This document shows positions 9,594 to 17,409 of a DNA stretch of 64,000 bases, in pieces. The number at the start of each line of letters is the position of its first letter. Position 1 is the stretch's first letter. The position numbers were made by a program, and so were the translations under genes. The stretch is from positions 124,001 to 188,000 of the forward strand of contig CAVQYZ010000003.1 in NCBI GenBank assembly GCA_963718405.1. Reading direction: 5' to 3'. This DNA comes from Bog-756 sp963718405. GTDB lineage: Bacteria; Actinomycetota; Acidimicrobiia; Acidimicrobiales; RAAP-2. A model generated the notes under the pieces. That model did no database searches. It saw only the letters and a program-made list of their open reading frames with translations, and was not told the DNA's origin.

Positions 9594-10338
9594 CGGCGTC
9601 GCGCTTCTCGACGAAGGCCGCCCGCTGCTCGTCGGCCACTCCGGCCACATGGAGCTCGTAGGTGAACCCCTGCTCGAAGCGGTAGCTGTTCTTGACGTCG
9701 ACCGGGTCGATGCCGTTGAGTGACTCCTTGGCCCGGCGGATGATGGTCGGGCTCTTGGAGGCGATCTCGCCGGCCACCTCGTAGGCCGCTTCGAGCAGCT
9801 GCTCTTTGGGCACCACCCGCAGAATGGACCCGTAGTGGTGCAACTCCGCGGCGGTGGCGGGCTGGGCGGTGTAGACCATCGACCGCATGCGGTGCTGGGG
9901 GACCAGCCGGGACAGGTGGGTGGCCGCCCCGAGCGCCCCCCGGTCGACCTCGGGAAGCCCGAAGGTGGCGTCCTCGGAGGCCACCACGATGTCCGAGTTG
10001 CCCACGATCCCGATCCCTCCGCCCAGGCAGAAGCCGTGGACGGCGGCGATGACCGGGACCTCGCACTCGTAGACGGCGGCGAAGGCCGCGAAGCAACCCC
10101 GGTTGGCCCCGATCAGGGCCTGATCCCCCTCCGCCTGGATCTCTTTGATGTCGACCCCGGCGCAGAACCCCCGGCCCTCGGCCCGGACGATCACCACCCG
10201 GTTGTCGGGGATCCGGCCGGCGTCGGTGACGGCGGAGGCGAGCCCGAACCACCCCGCCACGTCAAGGGCGTTGACCGGTGGGTGGTCGATGACCACCTCG
10301 GCGATGCCGGGCAGCTTCTGATGGGTGGTGATGGGCAT
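9580..10338 (-). CDS. echA20: EchA20-like crotonase-family ring hydrolase
   Basis: A 252-residue crotonase: HPPVNALDVAGW, oxyanion-hole segments GRGFCAGVDIKEIQ and VHGFCLGGGIGI, then FGLPEVDRGALGAA. In Mycobacterium, EchA20 hydrolyses the remaining five-membered ring of the HIP-CoA intermediate (family knowledge). An upstream frame extension of 61 residues is rejected because it is not crotonase-like; ATG 10338 begins directly at the fold. It heads the minus-strand operon echA20-ipdA-ipdB-ipdC and is divergent from the SDR at 10498, the arrangement I recall for Rv3549c/Rv3550-Rv3553. Confidence 0.85.
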   Translation of the reverse strand: MPITTHQKLPGIAEVVIDHPPVNALDVAGWFGLASAVTDAGRIPDNRVVIVRAEGRGFCAGVDIKEIQAEGDQALIGANRGCFAAFAAVYECEVPVIAAVHGFCLGGGIGIVGNSDIVVASEDATFGLPEVDRGALGAATHLSRLVPQHRMRSMVYTAQPATAAELHHYGSILRVVPKEQLLEAAYEVAGEIASKSPTIIRRAKESLNGIDPVDVKNSYRFEQGFTYELHVAGVADEQRAAFVEKRDADTTT

Positions 10339-10451
10339 GGCCGGCTCCGGGTGGTCCAGTAGGGCGGCCCGACTCCGGTTCGTGGTCCTCGAGGCGCCAG
10401 GCATCGGGGGCAGGGAGCGGGCACGCACTCGGCGTGGTCTGATGGCGTGAT

Positions 10452-10466
10452 CTGATACAGCGTCAG
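10452..10466. promoter_or_regulatory. Candidate operator between echA20 and the divergent SDR gene
   Basis: A 15-bp imperfect palindrome, CTGATACAGCGTCAG, with five of seven pairs matching, lies 31 bases before the SDR start and in the shared 160-bp divergent region. Its size suits a TetR-family dimer such as KstR2, but it does not match the KstR2 consensus I remember (AnCAAGnnCTTGnT). Confidence 0.35.
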
Positions 10467-10497
10467 GACAGTACCAGTCGAGGACCAGGAGGCTGCT

Positions 10498-11334
10498 GTG
10501 ACCACGTTCGATTCCGCTCACGCCTCCGGCGTGCTCGACTTCTCCGGTCGGGTGGCCGTGGTGACCGGGGGGTCGAGGGGGATCGGTCGCGCCATCGCCG
10601 AGGCCTTCTTGGCCGCCGGGGCTGACGTGATGGTGTGCGGCCGGAAGGCGCCACCTGCCGAGGGCCTTCCGAACGCCGTCGATGCCGGGGGTGCCACCCG
10701 TCGGGCCGAGTTCGTGACGGCCGACGTGCGTCGCCCCGACCAGGCGTCGTCGGTGATGACCGCGGCCAACGATCGCTTCGGCCGCCTCGACATCCTGGTC
10801 AACAACGCCGGAGGCTCACCGGAGGTCCCCGTGGCCGAGGCCTCGCCCCGCTTTTTGGAGTCGATCGTGGCCCTCAATCTGCTGGCTCCCCTGTACTGCG
10901 CCCAGGCGGCCAATGCCATCATGCAGGAGCAGCCCGAGGAGGGGTCGATCGTGAACATCGGATCGGTCAGCGGGATCCGACCGTCGCCGGGTACGGCGGC
11001 GTACGGAGCGGCCAAGGCCGGTCTGGTCAACCTCACCCAGTCGCTGGCCATCGAATGGGCCCCCAAGGTCCGCATCAACTGCGTGACCGCCGGGATGGTG
11101 GCCACCGAGGCGGCCGAGGACCACTACGGGGGACCGGCGGGGATGGCCGAGGTGGCGGCCACAGTTCCCCTGGGCCGGTTCGGCACCCCGGGGGACGTGG
11201 CCGGACTGTGCCTGTTCCTGGCCTCGCCTTTGGCCGCCTACGTCACCGGCGCCAACCTGGTGGCCCACGGCGGGGGTGAGCGACCGGCCTTTTTGGCCGC
11301 CGTCGACCGGGCCGACCGGGGAACGGGCGGCTAG
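10498..11334 (+). CDS. SDR dehydrogenase of the steroid C/D-ring cluster (Rv3549c-like)
   Basis: A 278-residue classical SDR: TGGSRGIGRAIAEAF cofactor loop, NNAGGSPEV, catalytic serine in NIGSVSG, YGAAK (YxxxK) and the usual C-terminal YVTGANLVAHGGGE. GTG start at 10498 with AGGAGG about six bases upstream. It is transcribed divergently from echA20-ipdABC, which matches the steroid C/D-ring locus and suggests oxidation of a hydroxylated HIP-CoA intermediate (inference). The last residues and stop lie inside a 30-bp tandem repeat, so the final Ala/Asp/Arg/Gly residues are probably not conserved. Confidence 0.88.
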   Translation: MTTFDSAHASGVLDFSGRVAVVTGGSRGIGRAIAEAFLAAGADVMVCGRKAPPAEGLPNAVDAGGATRRAEFVTADVRRPDQASSVMTAANDRFGRLDILVNNAGGSPEVPVAEASPRFLESIVALNLLAPLYCAQAANAIMQEQPEEGSIVNIGSVSGIRPSPGTAAYGAAKAGLVNLTQSLAIEWAPKVRINCVTAGMVATEAAEDHYGGPAGMAEVAATVPLGRFGTPGDVAGLCLFLASPLAAYVTGANLVAHGGGERPAFLAAVDRADRGTGG

Positions 11335-11360
11335 AGCCGGGCCGACCGGGGAACGGGCGG
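11307..11360. repeat. Tandem direct repeat (24 bp, period 30) across the SDR stop codon
   Basis: Identical 24-bp copies at 11307-11330 and 11337-11360, with the stop codon region between them. A weaker third echo follows. Same pattern as at 3881-3930 and 9556-9593. Confidence 0.8.
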
Positions 11361-11669
11361 GTGGAACCGGGTCGACCAATGGCCCGGCGACCAGGAACAC
11401 CCAGGTAGGAGCGGTAAGAGGCCGCCCGGGGGCCGTCGGAGCCGGGCCTTTGACCCTGCCGGCCCCGCCGAAGGACCGAGGGTCTGCCCCCGAAGCCCCG
11501 AGGGCGTGCTCCGGTCCGGGATCCGGGCTGCCACCGGGAGGGGCATTGGGGGCCGGAATGGCCTCAAGTGCAGGGCAAAGGCGGTCGATGCTTCCAACGT
11601 GGCTCCAGATTCTGTGAGAGGTCTCCCTGCGGGGAGTGGCGGCCGGACCGCCCGACAGGCGGTCGGGCC
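11335..11669. other. Intergenic stretch with an inverted repeat before the EAL gene
   Basis: Begins with the repeat above. At 11646-11664 there is a perfect 7-bp inverted repeat (GACCGCC, 5-base loop, GGCGGTC) ending five bases before the chosen ATG at 11670, where a ribosome-binding site would lie. No clear Shine-Dalgarno sequence is present. It could be a protein-binding site or a leader hairpin. Confidence 0.4.
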
Positions 11670-12746
11670 ATGCTGACCCATGCCGAGCCGACCACCTTCG
11701 CCCTGACCGGTGCTCCCTACCTCGAGTACCTGCCGGTGGTGGACCTCTCCAACGGCCGTCTCCTCGGGATGGAGGCCCTGGTCCGGTGGGAGCACCCCAC
11801 CCAGGGATTGATCTCGCCCCACCACCTGATCCCCCAGGCCGAGCTCAGTGGGGACATCGGCCCCCTGACCCGCTGGATCCTGATGGAGGCGTGCGAGAAG
11901 GCCCGCGACTGGTCGCCCAGCATTCAGCTGGGAGTCAACTGCACCATCCACCAGCTCCGCCGGGGCGAGGTGTCCAAGGCGGTGGCCGACGCCCTCGACG
12001 TCACCGGGTTCCGGAGCGGGCAGCTGACCCTCGAAGTGGCCGAGGACGCCATCGTGGACTCGGAGGCCGCCGCCGACCTCCGGAACATCTCGGAGATGGG
12101 AGTCCAGCTGTCGGTGGATGACGTAGGGACCAACTGGTCGTCGTTCGAGCCGTTCAAGCGCAACGCCATCAGCACGGTCAAGATCGACGGTTCCTTCACC
12201 GCCGGCCTCGAATCGACCCAGGGCATCAACCGGTTGGTGATGGAGACGGTCATCCACATGGCCCACTCGTTGGGCATGTCGGCCATCGTCGAGTGGGTGG
12301 AGACCCCGAACCAGGTGGAGATCGTCCGGGGCTTCGGCGCCGATGCCGCCCAGGGGTTCTTCTTCTCCCGGCCGATGTCGGGCGAGGACGCCCGGGCCTT
12401 CGCCAGCGGCCCCGGTGTTCCCCAGTTCTCGTGCACCGCCATCAGGTCCCTGGTGGTCCCCGGTGATGGCGAGACCTTCCTGGTGTCCCTGGACGAGGAC
12501 GTGGCTCCCCAGCCCATGGGCCGTGAGCGGATCGTCTCGAGCGCCGCCTTCGGGGAGGACCCCGATTCCGCCGAAGCCGACGCCGAATTTGAAATCGAAG
12601 CCGAGTCCGAAGCCGCCGCGGAAGCCGTGGCCGACGGCCTCGAGGACGAGGTGGCCGAGGCCCTGGCCGAAGCGGACCTTGGGCCCGGTGGAGCCTCCGA
12701 TGAGGTTGGGGCCCCGGACGGCCAACCGGACGGATCCGACCAGTAG
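11670..12746 (+). CDS. Stand-alone EAL-domain protein with divergent motifs
   Basis: A 358-residue protein: EAL domain (about 10-250) followed by an acidic Ala/Glu-rich tail (about 290-358). Motifs against the active consensus: MEALVRW intact; VNCTIHQL for VNxSxxQL; EVAEDAIV for EVTES; DDVGTNWSS for DDFGTGYSS; VKIDGSF intact; VEWVET for AEGVE; QGFFFSRPM intact. The metal- and base-contacting E, N, E, D-D, K, E and Q positions appear retained, so it may bind or hydrolyse cyclic-di-GMP, but the altered loop motifs leave catalysis in doubt. ATG 11670 is chosen because the GTG 34 codons upstream adds only Arg/Gly-rich sequence. Confidence 0.85.
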   Translation: MLTHAEPTTFALTGAPYLEYLPVVDLSNGRLLGMEALVRWEHPTQGLISPHHLIPQAELSGDIGPLTRWILMEACEKARDWSPSIQLGVNCTIHQLRRGEVSKAVADALDVTGFRSGQLTLEVAEDAIVDSEAAADLRNISEMGVQLSVDDVGTNWSSFEPFKRNAISTVKIDGSFTAGLESTQGINRLVMETVIHMAHSLGMSAIVEWVETPNQVEIVRGFGADAAQGFFFSRPMSGEDARAFASGPGVPQFSCTAIRSLVVPGDGETFLVSLDEDVAPQPMGRERIVSSAAFGEDPDSAEADAEFEIEAESEAAAEAVADGLEDEVAEALAEADLGPGGASDEVGAPDGQPDGSDQ

Positions 12747-12904
12747 CTGGCCCAAGAAGCCCGGCCGAACCGCTGGAAGTGGGTTCCGCCGGCCCTCGGC
12801 GCAGGTGGCGGTATCGGGCCAAATATCCCTGGTGAACAGGGGAAATGGTCGGTCGCCGGAGGGTGATCACAAGAAGTTGGGTGGTCGCCTGCTGCATTTG
12901 CCGC

Positions 12905-12910
12905 TATACC
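12905..12910 (+). promoter_or_regulatory. -10-like hexamer for the pnt operon
   Basis: TATACC ends seven bases before the GTG at 12918. No Shine-Dalgarno sequence is present, so a leaderless transcript starting at or next to the GTG is likely. No convincing -35 box at normal spacing. Confidence 0.35.
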
Positions 12911-12917
12911 TCTGGCG

Positions 12918-14075
12918 GTGAAACTTGCAGTTCTCGCAGAAACGCGCCCCGGTGAGGACCGGGTGGCCGTGGTCCCCGAGGTGGCCTCGAAGCTGATCGC
13001 CACCGGGGTGGAGGTGGCCGTGCAGTCGGGGGCGGGGTCAGCGGCCCGGTTCTCCGACGAGGCCTTCCGAGAGGCCGGCGCCACCGTCGGCTCCGACGTG
13101 GCCTCCACCCTCGACGGTGCTTCGATGGTCGCCCGCGTACAGCCGCCGACCCTGAGTGAGGTGGCCGACCTGCCTGACGGGGTCTCGATCGTCAGCTTCC
13201 TGCAGCCGGTCCAGGCCTCCGACGTGGTCAAGGCGCTGGCCGACAAGGGCGCCACGGTGTACAGCCTCGACCTGCTGCCCCGGATCAGCCGGGCCCAGTC
13301 CATGGACGCCCTGTCGTCCCAAGCCACCGTGAGCGGGTACCGGGCCGGCCTGGCCGCGGCCGAGCACCTGGCCAAGTTCTTCCCCATGTTCATGACCGCC
13401 GCCGGTACCGTCCCTCCGGCCAAGGTGCTGGTGATGGGAGCCGGTGTGGCCGGCCTACAGGCCATCGCCACGGCCCGGCGCCTGGGGGCGGTGGTGCGGG
13501 CCTACGACGTCCGGGCCGCGGCCAAAGAAGAGGTGCAGAGCCTCGGGGCCCGCTTCGTCGAGCTCGGGTTGGAGACCCAGGACGGCGCCGGCGGTTACGC
13601 CAAGGAGCAGTCGGCGGAGTACCTGGCCCGCCAGCAGGAACTGCTGGCCGCCGAAGTGGCCGGGTCCGACGTGGTCATCACCACGGCCCAGATCCCCGGG
13701 CGCAAGGCCCCGGTGCTGGTGACCACGGCCATGGTGGACGCCATGTCCGACGGTGCGGTCATCGTGGACATGGCCGCCGACTCCGGAGGTAACTGCGAGC
13801 TGTCCGTGGCCGGCGAGGAAGTCGAGCACCACGGGGTCACCGTGGTCGGGCTGTCCAACCCGCCGGCGTCGATGCCCACCCACGCCAGCTTCCTGTATTC
13901 GCGGAACATCGCCAACTTCTTGGGGCTGCTGGTCAAAGAGGGCGAGCTGGCCCCGGACTTCGACGACGAGATCGTGGCCGGCACCTGCGTGGTCAGGAGC
14001 GGCACCGTGGTCCACAGTCCAACCGCCGAGGCCCTGGGCCTGGCGCCGGCGGCGAACGGGGAGGAAGGCTCATGA
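12918..14075 (+). CDS. pntAA: NAD(P) transhydrogenase, alpha-1 subunit (NAD-binding)
   Basis: A 385-residue soluble NAD(H)-binding component related to alanine dehydrogenase. Seen are AETRPGEDRVAVVPE at the N-terminus, SLDLLPRISRAQSMDALSSQ, the Rossmann motif VLVMGAGVAGLQAIATARRLG, ITTAQIPGRKAPVL and DMAADSGGNCE. With the next two genes it couples hydride transfer between NADH and NADP+ to proton movement, supplying NADPH. GTG start; the stop overlaps the next start (ATGA at 14072-14075). Split alpha subunits are common in actinobacteria. Confidence 0.95.
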   Translation: MKLAVLAETRPGEDRVAVVPEVASKLIATGVEVAVQSGAGSAARFSDEAFREAGATVGSDVASTLDGASMVARVQPPTLSEVADLPDGVSIVSFLQPVQASDVVKALADKGATVYSLDLLPRISRAQSMDALSSQATVSGYRAGLAAAEHLAKFFPMFMTAAGTVPPAKVLVMGAGVAGLQAIATARRLGAVVRAYDVRAAAKEEVQSLGARFVELGLETQDGAGGYAKEQSAEYLARQQELLAAEVAGSDVVITTAQIPGRKAPVLVTTAMVDAMSDGAVIVDMAADSGGNCELSVAGEEVEHHGVTVVGLSNPPASMPTHASFLYSRNIANFLGLLVKEGELAPDFDDEIVAGTCVVRSGTVVHSPTAEALGLAPAANGEEGS

Positions 14076-14425
14076 GCACTACCGGAATCGTGGAGTTCCT
14101 GACCATCTTCGTGCTGGCGGCCTTCGTGGGGAACGAGGTGATCGGTCGCGTTCCCAGCATCCTGCACACCCCGCTCATGTCCGGCAGCAATGCCATCCAC
14201 GGGATCGTGTTGGTCGGGGCCATCATCATCATGGGGAGTGCCCACGGCACGGTCGAGATCACCCTGGCCTTTCTGGCCGTGGTGCTGGCCACCCTCAACA
14301 TCGTGGGCGGCTTCGTGGTCACCGACCGCATGCTCGAGATGTTCAAGACCAAGCCGGCCGAGCGGGCCCCGAAGCCCGGCGCCGGTGATGGTGCCACCAA
14401 CGAGCCGTCCGATGGTGCCGCGTGA
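14072..14425 (+). CDS. pntAB: NAD(P) transhydrogenase, alpha-2 subunit (membrane)
   Basis: A 117-residue membrane protein with three hydrophobic segments at about 8-24, 45-62 and 65-85, and the PntA C-terminal pattern NEVIGRVPSILHTPLMSGSN. It contributes helices to the proton channel in domain II. Ala/Pro-rich tail. It overlaps both neighbours by four bases (ATGA, GTGA), so the three pnt genes are translationally coupled. Confidence 0.95.
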   Translation: MSTTGIVEFLTIFVLAAFVGNEVIGRVPSILHTPLMSGSNAIHGIVLVGAIIIMGSAHGTVEITLAFLAVVLATLNIVGGFVVTDRMLEMFKTKPAERAPKPGAGDGATNEPSDGAA

Positions 14426-15822
14426 CCCTCAACACGTGGATCGATCTGGTCTACCTCCTGGCCATCATCGGGTTCATCCTGGCCCTCAAGGGCCTGAGCT
14501 CGCCCAAGCACGCCCGCAACGGCAACCTGGTGGGGGCGGCCGCCGCCGCGGCGGCCGTCGGAATCACCTTCGCCAACCCGGCGGTCCGGGCCCACTCCCT
14601 CAACCTGGTGCTGACCCTGGTGGCCATGGTCATCGGCGCGGCCGTGGCCGTCCCGGCGGCCCGCCGGGTGAAGATGACGGCGATGCCCCAGATGGTGGCC
14701 ATCTTCAACGGCGTCGGCGGTGGTGCGGCCGCCCTGATCTCCATCGTGGTCTTCCTCATCATCGCGCCGGGCAAACCGGCCGTGTACCGGATCGCCGAGG
14801 TGCTGTTCGGGGTGCTGGTGGGGTGCGTGTCGTTCTCCGGCAGCGCCATCGCCTTCGCCAAGTTGCAGGAGATGATGACCGGCCGGCCCATCACCTACCC
14901 GGCCCAACAGGTCATCAACGCCTTGGTGGCGGTGGCCATCGTCGCACTGGCCGTCGGCACCCTGGTCACCGGGAGCGTGCCGTTGCTGGTGGCCACGGCC
15001 GTGCTCTCCCTGGTCCTCGGGGTCATCTTCGTGCTCCCCATCGGCGGTGCGGACGTGCCGGTGCTGATCTCGCTGCTCAACTCGTTCACCGGGCTGGCCG
15101 TGGCGGCGTCGGGATTCACCCTCAACAACAACCTGCTCATCGTGGCCGGCACCCTGGTCGGAGCGTCGGGCATCCTGCTTACCCGGATGATGAGCAAGGC
15201 CATGGGCCGTTCGCTGGCCAACGTGTTGTTCAGCGCCTTCGGCTCGGTGGTCACCGCCGCCGGGGGTGCCGACGGAACCGGTGAGTCCCGACCGGTGAAG
15301 GCCGGGACCCCCGAGGACGTGGGGGTGCTGTTGGCCTACGCCCGCAAGGTGGTCATCATCCCGGGCTACGGGCTGGCCGTGGCCCAGGCCCAACACACCG
15401 TCCGGGAGCTGGCCGACCTGCTGATGGCCCGGGGGGTGGAGGTGTTCTACGCCATCCACCCCGTGGCCGGTCGCATGCCCGGACATATGAACGTGCTGCT
15501 GGCCGAAGCCAACGTGCCCTACGACGAGCTCAAGGAGATGGACGAGGCCAACCCCGAGATGCCCACCGCCGACGTGGCCCTGGTCATCGGAGCCAACGAC
15601 ACGGTGAACCCCGCTGCCCAGAACACCCCGGGGAGCCCCATCTACGGCATGCCCATCATCCACGCCGACCTGGCCGAGAACATCGTGTTCCTCAAGCGGT
15701 CCATGCGCCCCGGGTTCGCCGGCATCGACAACGAGCTGCTCTTCGACCCCAAGACCACCTTGCTGTTCGGTGATGCCAAGGACACGTTGACCAAGTTGGT
15801 GGCGGCGGTCAAAGAGGCCTGA
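14422..15822 (+). CDS. pntB: NAD(P) transhydrogenase, beta subunit
   Basis: A 466-residue protein: about nine hydrophobic helices in the first 270 residues, then the NADP(H)-binding domain III. Domain III shows VVIIPGYGLAVAQAQH, AIHPVAGRMPGHMNVLLAEA, EMDEANPEM, VIGANDTVNPAA, SPIYGMPI and KRSMRPGFAGIDNELL, all standard PntB landmarks. GTG start overlapping the pntAB stop. Nothing is degenerate; the transhydrogenase should be functional. Confidence 0.96.
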   Translation: MTLNTWIDLVYLLAIIGFILALKGLSSPKHARNGNLVGAAAAAAAVGITFANPAVRAHSLNLVLTLVAMVIGAAVAVPAARRVKMTAMPQMVAIFNGVGGGAAALISIVVFLIIAPGKPAVYRIAEVLFGVLVGCVSFSGSAIAFAKLQEMMTGRPITYPAQQVINALVAVAIVALAVGTLVTGSVPLLVATAVLSLVLGVIFVLPIGGADVPVLISLLNSFTGLAVAASGFTLNNNLLIVAGTLVGASGILLTRMMSKAMGRSLANVLFSAFGSVVTAAGGADGTGESRPVKAGTPEDVGVLLAYARKVVIIPGYGLAVAQAQHTVRELADLLMARGVEVFYAIHPVAGRMPGHMNVLLAEANVPYDELKEMDEANPEMPTADVALVIGANDTVNPAAQNTPGSPIYGMPIIHADLAENIVFLKRSMRPGFAGIDNELLFDPKTTLLFGDAKDTLTKLVAAVKEA

Positions 15823-15981
15823 CCTTCACGGGGACCCGGCGCCGGGCGCTCCCGGTAGGCCGGATCGGTTGACCCGACCTTCCGGGAGGCCTCTCCACCC
15901 GCAGGTAAACCATCCGGCGTGCCCCGCCCCGCCCCGTCGCAGGGGCTGGTGGCAGGTCCCAGGGGGCTCAGCCGGAGAGCG

Positions 15982-17157
15982 CTACTGACCGACTCCCATC
16001 CGCCGGTTCTGCCGGAGCTCCCGTCCGGATCTGGCCCCGGGTTCAACGGCACGCTCCATGGTGTCGGCATCGGAATCGACCTCGGCGGCCAGCTTGGCGA
16101 AGACCATCACCCCCTGGCTCGTGGACCGGGTCGACAGCACGGTGACCGGTACCTCGCCACTGCCGATGAGGTGGGTGGCGTCGTTGACCACCACCATGTC
16201 CCCGTCGGGCAGATAGCCCACCGCCTGGCGGGACTGGCGACCTTCCTTGATCAGGTCGAGGTGCAAGAGCTCCCCGGGGAGGTGGTCGGGGGTCAGGGCG
16301 CCGGCCACACTGCGTAGGTCGACCACGGGAAGCTGCCACTTGTGGGCCTCGTCCACCATGGTGGTGGAGCACGTCCCGATCAGCAGTCCGAGCCGGCGGG
16401 CCACGGTGAGAAGTTTGACGTTGGGGTCGTCGACTTCGGGCACCTCGTCGGGGGCGATGTGCACCGGGACCCCCGCCTCGCGCATGGCCTCGAGGGACTC
16501 CAGCCCTCGACGGGCCCGACGCGAGGTGACCGGGTCCGGCGAGAGGGCCACGGCGCGGATGTGGTCCAACACGAACTGGGGGACCACCAGTCCGCCCGGG
16601 AGCAGTCCGTCCCGCCCCAGCACCAGCAGGAACCGGTCCATGAGGGCCGAGGGGTCGGTCAGGATGGCATGACCCTGGGGCGGTTCAGTCTGGGGGGCAA
16701 GGATTCGGGAGAGGCCGGCCGCCGCCACGATCTGGCGTCCCTTGACCGAACCGATCCTCCATCCCAGTGAGGCCAGGACCCAGGAGACCACCGCCGTGAT
16801 CACCAGGGCGAAGCCGGACCGGAACAGCACCAGCAGCGGTAGCCCGATCACCAGGCCCAGCAACATGCCGGTGGTGGCGGCGATCGACGCCGCGAACATC
16901 TCGCCGGCCGGGGTGTTGCGGAAGAGAAAGACGGCACGTTGCAGTCCTTTGTCCACCAGCCGGCCGGCTACTCCGCCCAGGACATAACTGACGGCGGCCC
17001 CGAACATGAGCCCGTACACGGGAGCGCTCTTGCTGCCATCGAGCCAGCGGCCGATCTCAAAGCCGGCCGCTGAACCGGCCAGCACGAAGAGCAGGCGGAA
17101 CCCTTCAACGAAGATCATGCCGGTTCCGGCCGATTCGCTGTGGATCGGTGACTTCAT
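15982..17157 (-). CDS. YacL-like membrane PIN/TRAM protein with altered PIN active site
   Basis: A 391-residue protein: hydrophobic segments at about 14-34, 46-66 and 86-135, then a PIN-like domain (about 165-300) and a TRAM domain (about 305-365, with LPGELLHLDLIKEG and QAVGYLPDGDMVVV). YacL-family proteins are membrane-anchored PIN nuclease-like proteins of unclear role. The usual start of the PIN fold (DTSALIDGR) reads TDPSALMDRF here, and the usual TNDYNLNK block reads GTCSTTMVDE, losing a key acidic residue. Nuclease activity is therefore doubtful. It is divergent from the GH18 gene. Confidence 0.85.
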   Translation of the reverse strand: MKSPIHSESAGTGMIFVEGFRLLFVLAGSAAGFEIGRWLDGSKSAPVYGLMFGAAVSYVLGGVAGRLVDKGLQRAVFLFRNTPAGEMFAASIAATTGMLLGLVIGLPLLVLFRSGFALVITAVVSWVLASLGWRIGSVKGRQIVAAAGLSRILAPQTEPPQGHAILTDPSALMDRFLLVLGRDGLLPGGLVVPQFVLDHIRAVALSPDPVTSRRARRGLESLEAMREAGVPVHIAPDEVPEVDDPNVKLLTVARRLGLLIGTCSTTMVDEAHKWQLPVVDLRSVAGALTPDHLPGELLHLDLIKEGRQSRQAVGYLPDGDMVVVNDATHLIGSGEVPVTVLSTRSTSQGVMVFAKLAAEVDSDADTMERAVEPGARSGRELRQNRRMGVGQ

Positions 17158-17409
17158 GTGGGGACCACTCTGTGCTGATTTCGCCTCGGGTATGGGGCCG
17201 CGGATTAATTGTCGGAACCGTGGGGAAGAATCTTTAGTGCCGCCCTCAAGATGACGTCCGACCAGCAGGCCCGGCCGGTGACCGTCGTAGGGCTTCGGGG
17301 CCGGTAGCGTCTCGGCAAACGCCTATAGCCAAAGTGCGCACAGAGTAGTAATCTGAACACTGAGTGTGCGGAACGTTCCGCCGTCGGTACGAGAACATCC
17401 ACGCGTGTC

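Noticed and set aside
10338..10498. KstR2 operator in the echA20/SDR divergent region
   Set aside because: No match to the CAAG...CTTG pattern I remember; only a weaker, different palindrome is present and is reported as such.
9580..10521. Longer start for echA20 giving a 61-residue extension
   Set aside because: The extension overlaps the start of the divergent SDR gene and is not crotonase-like; ATG 10338 starts at the fold.
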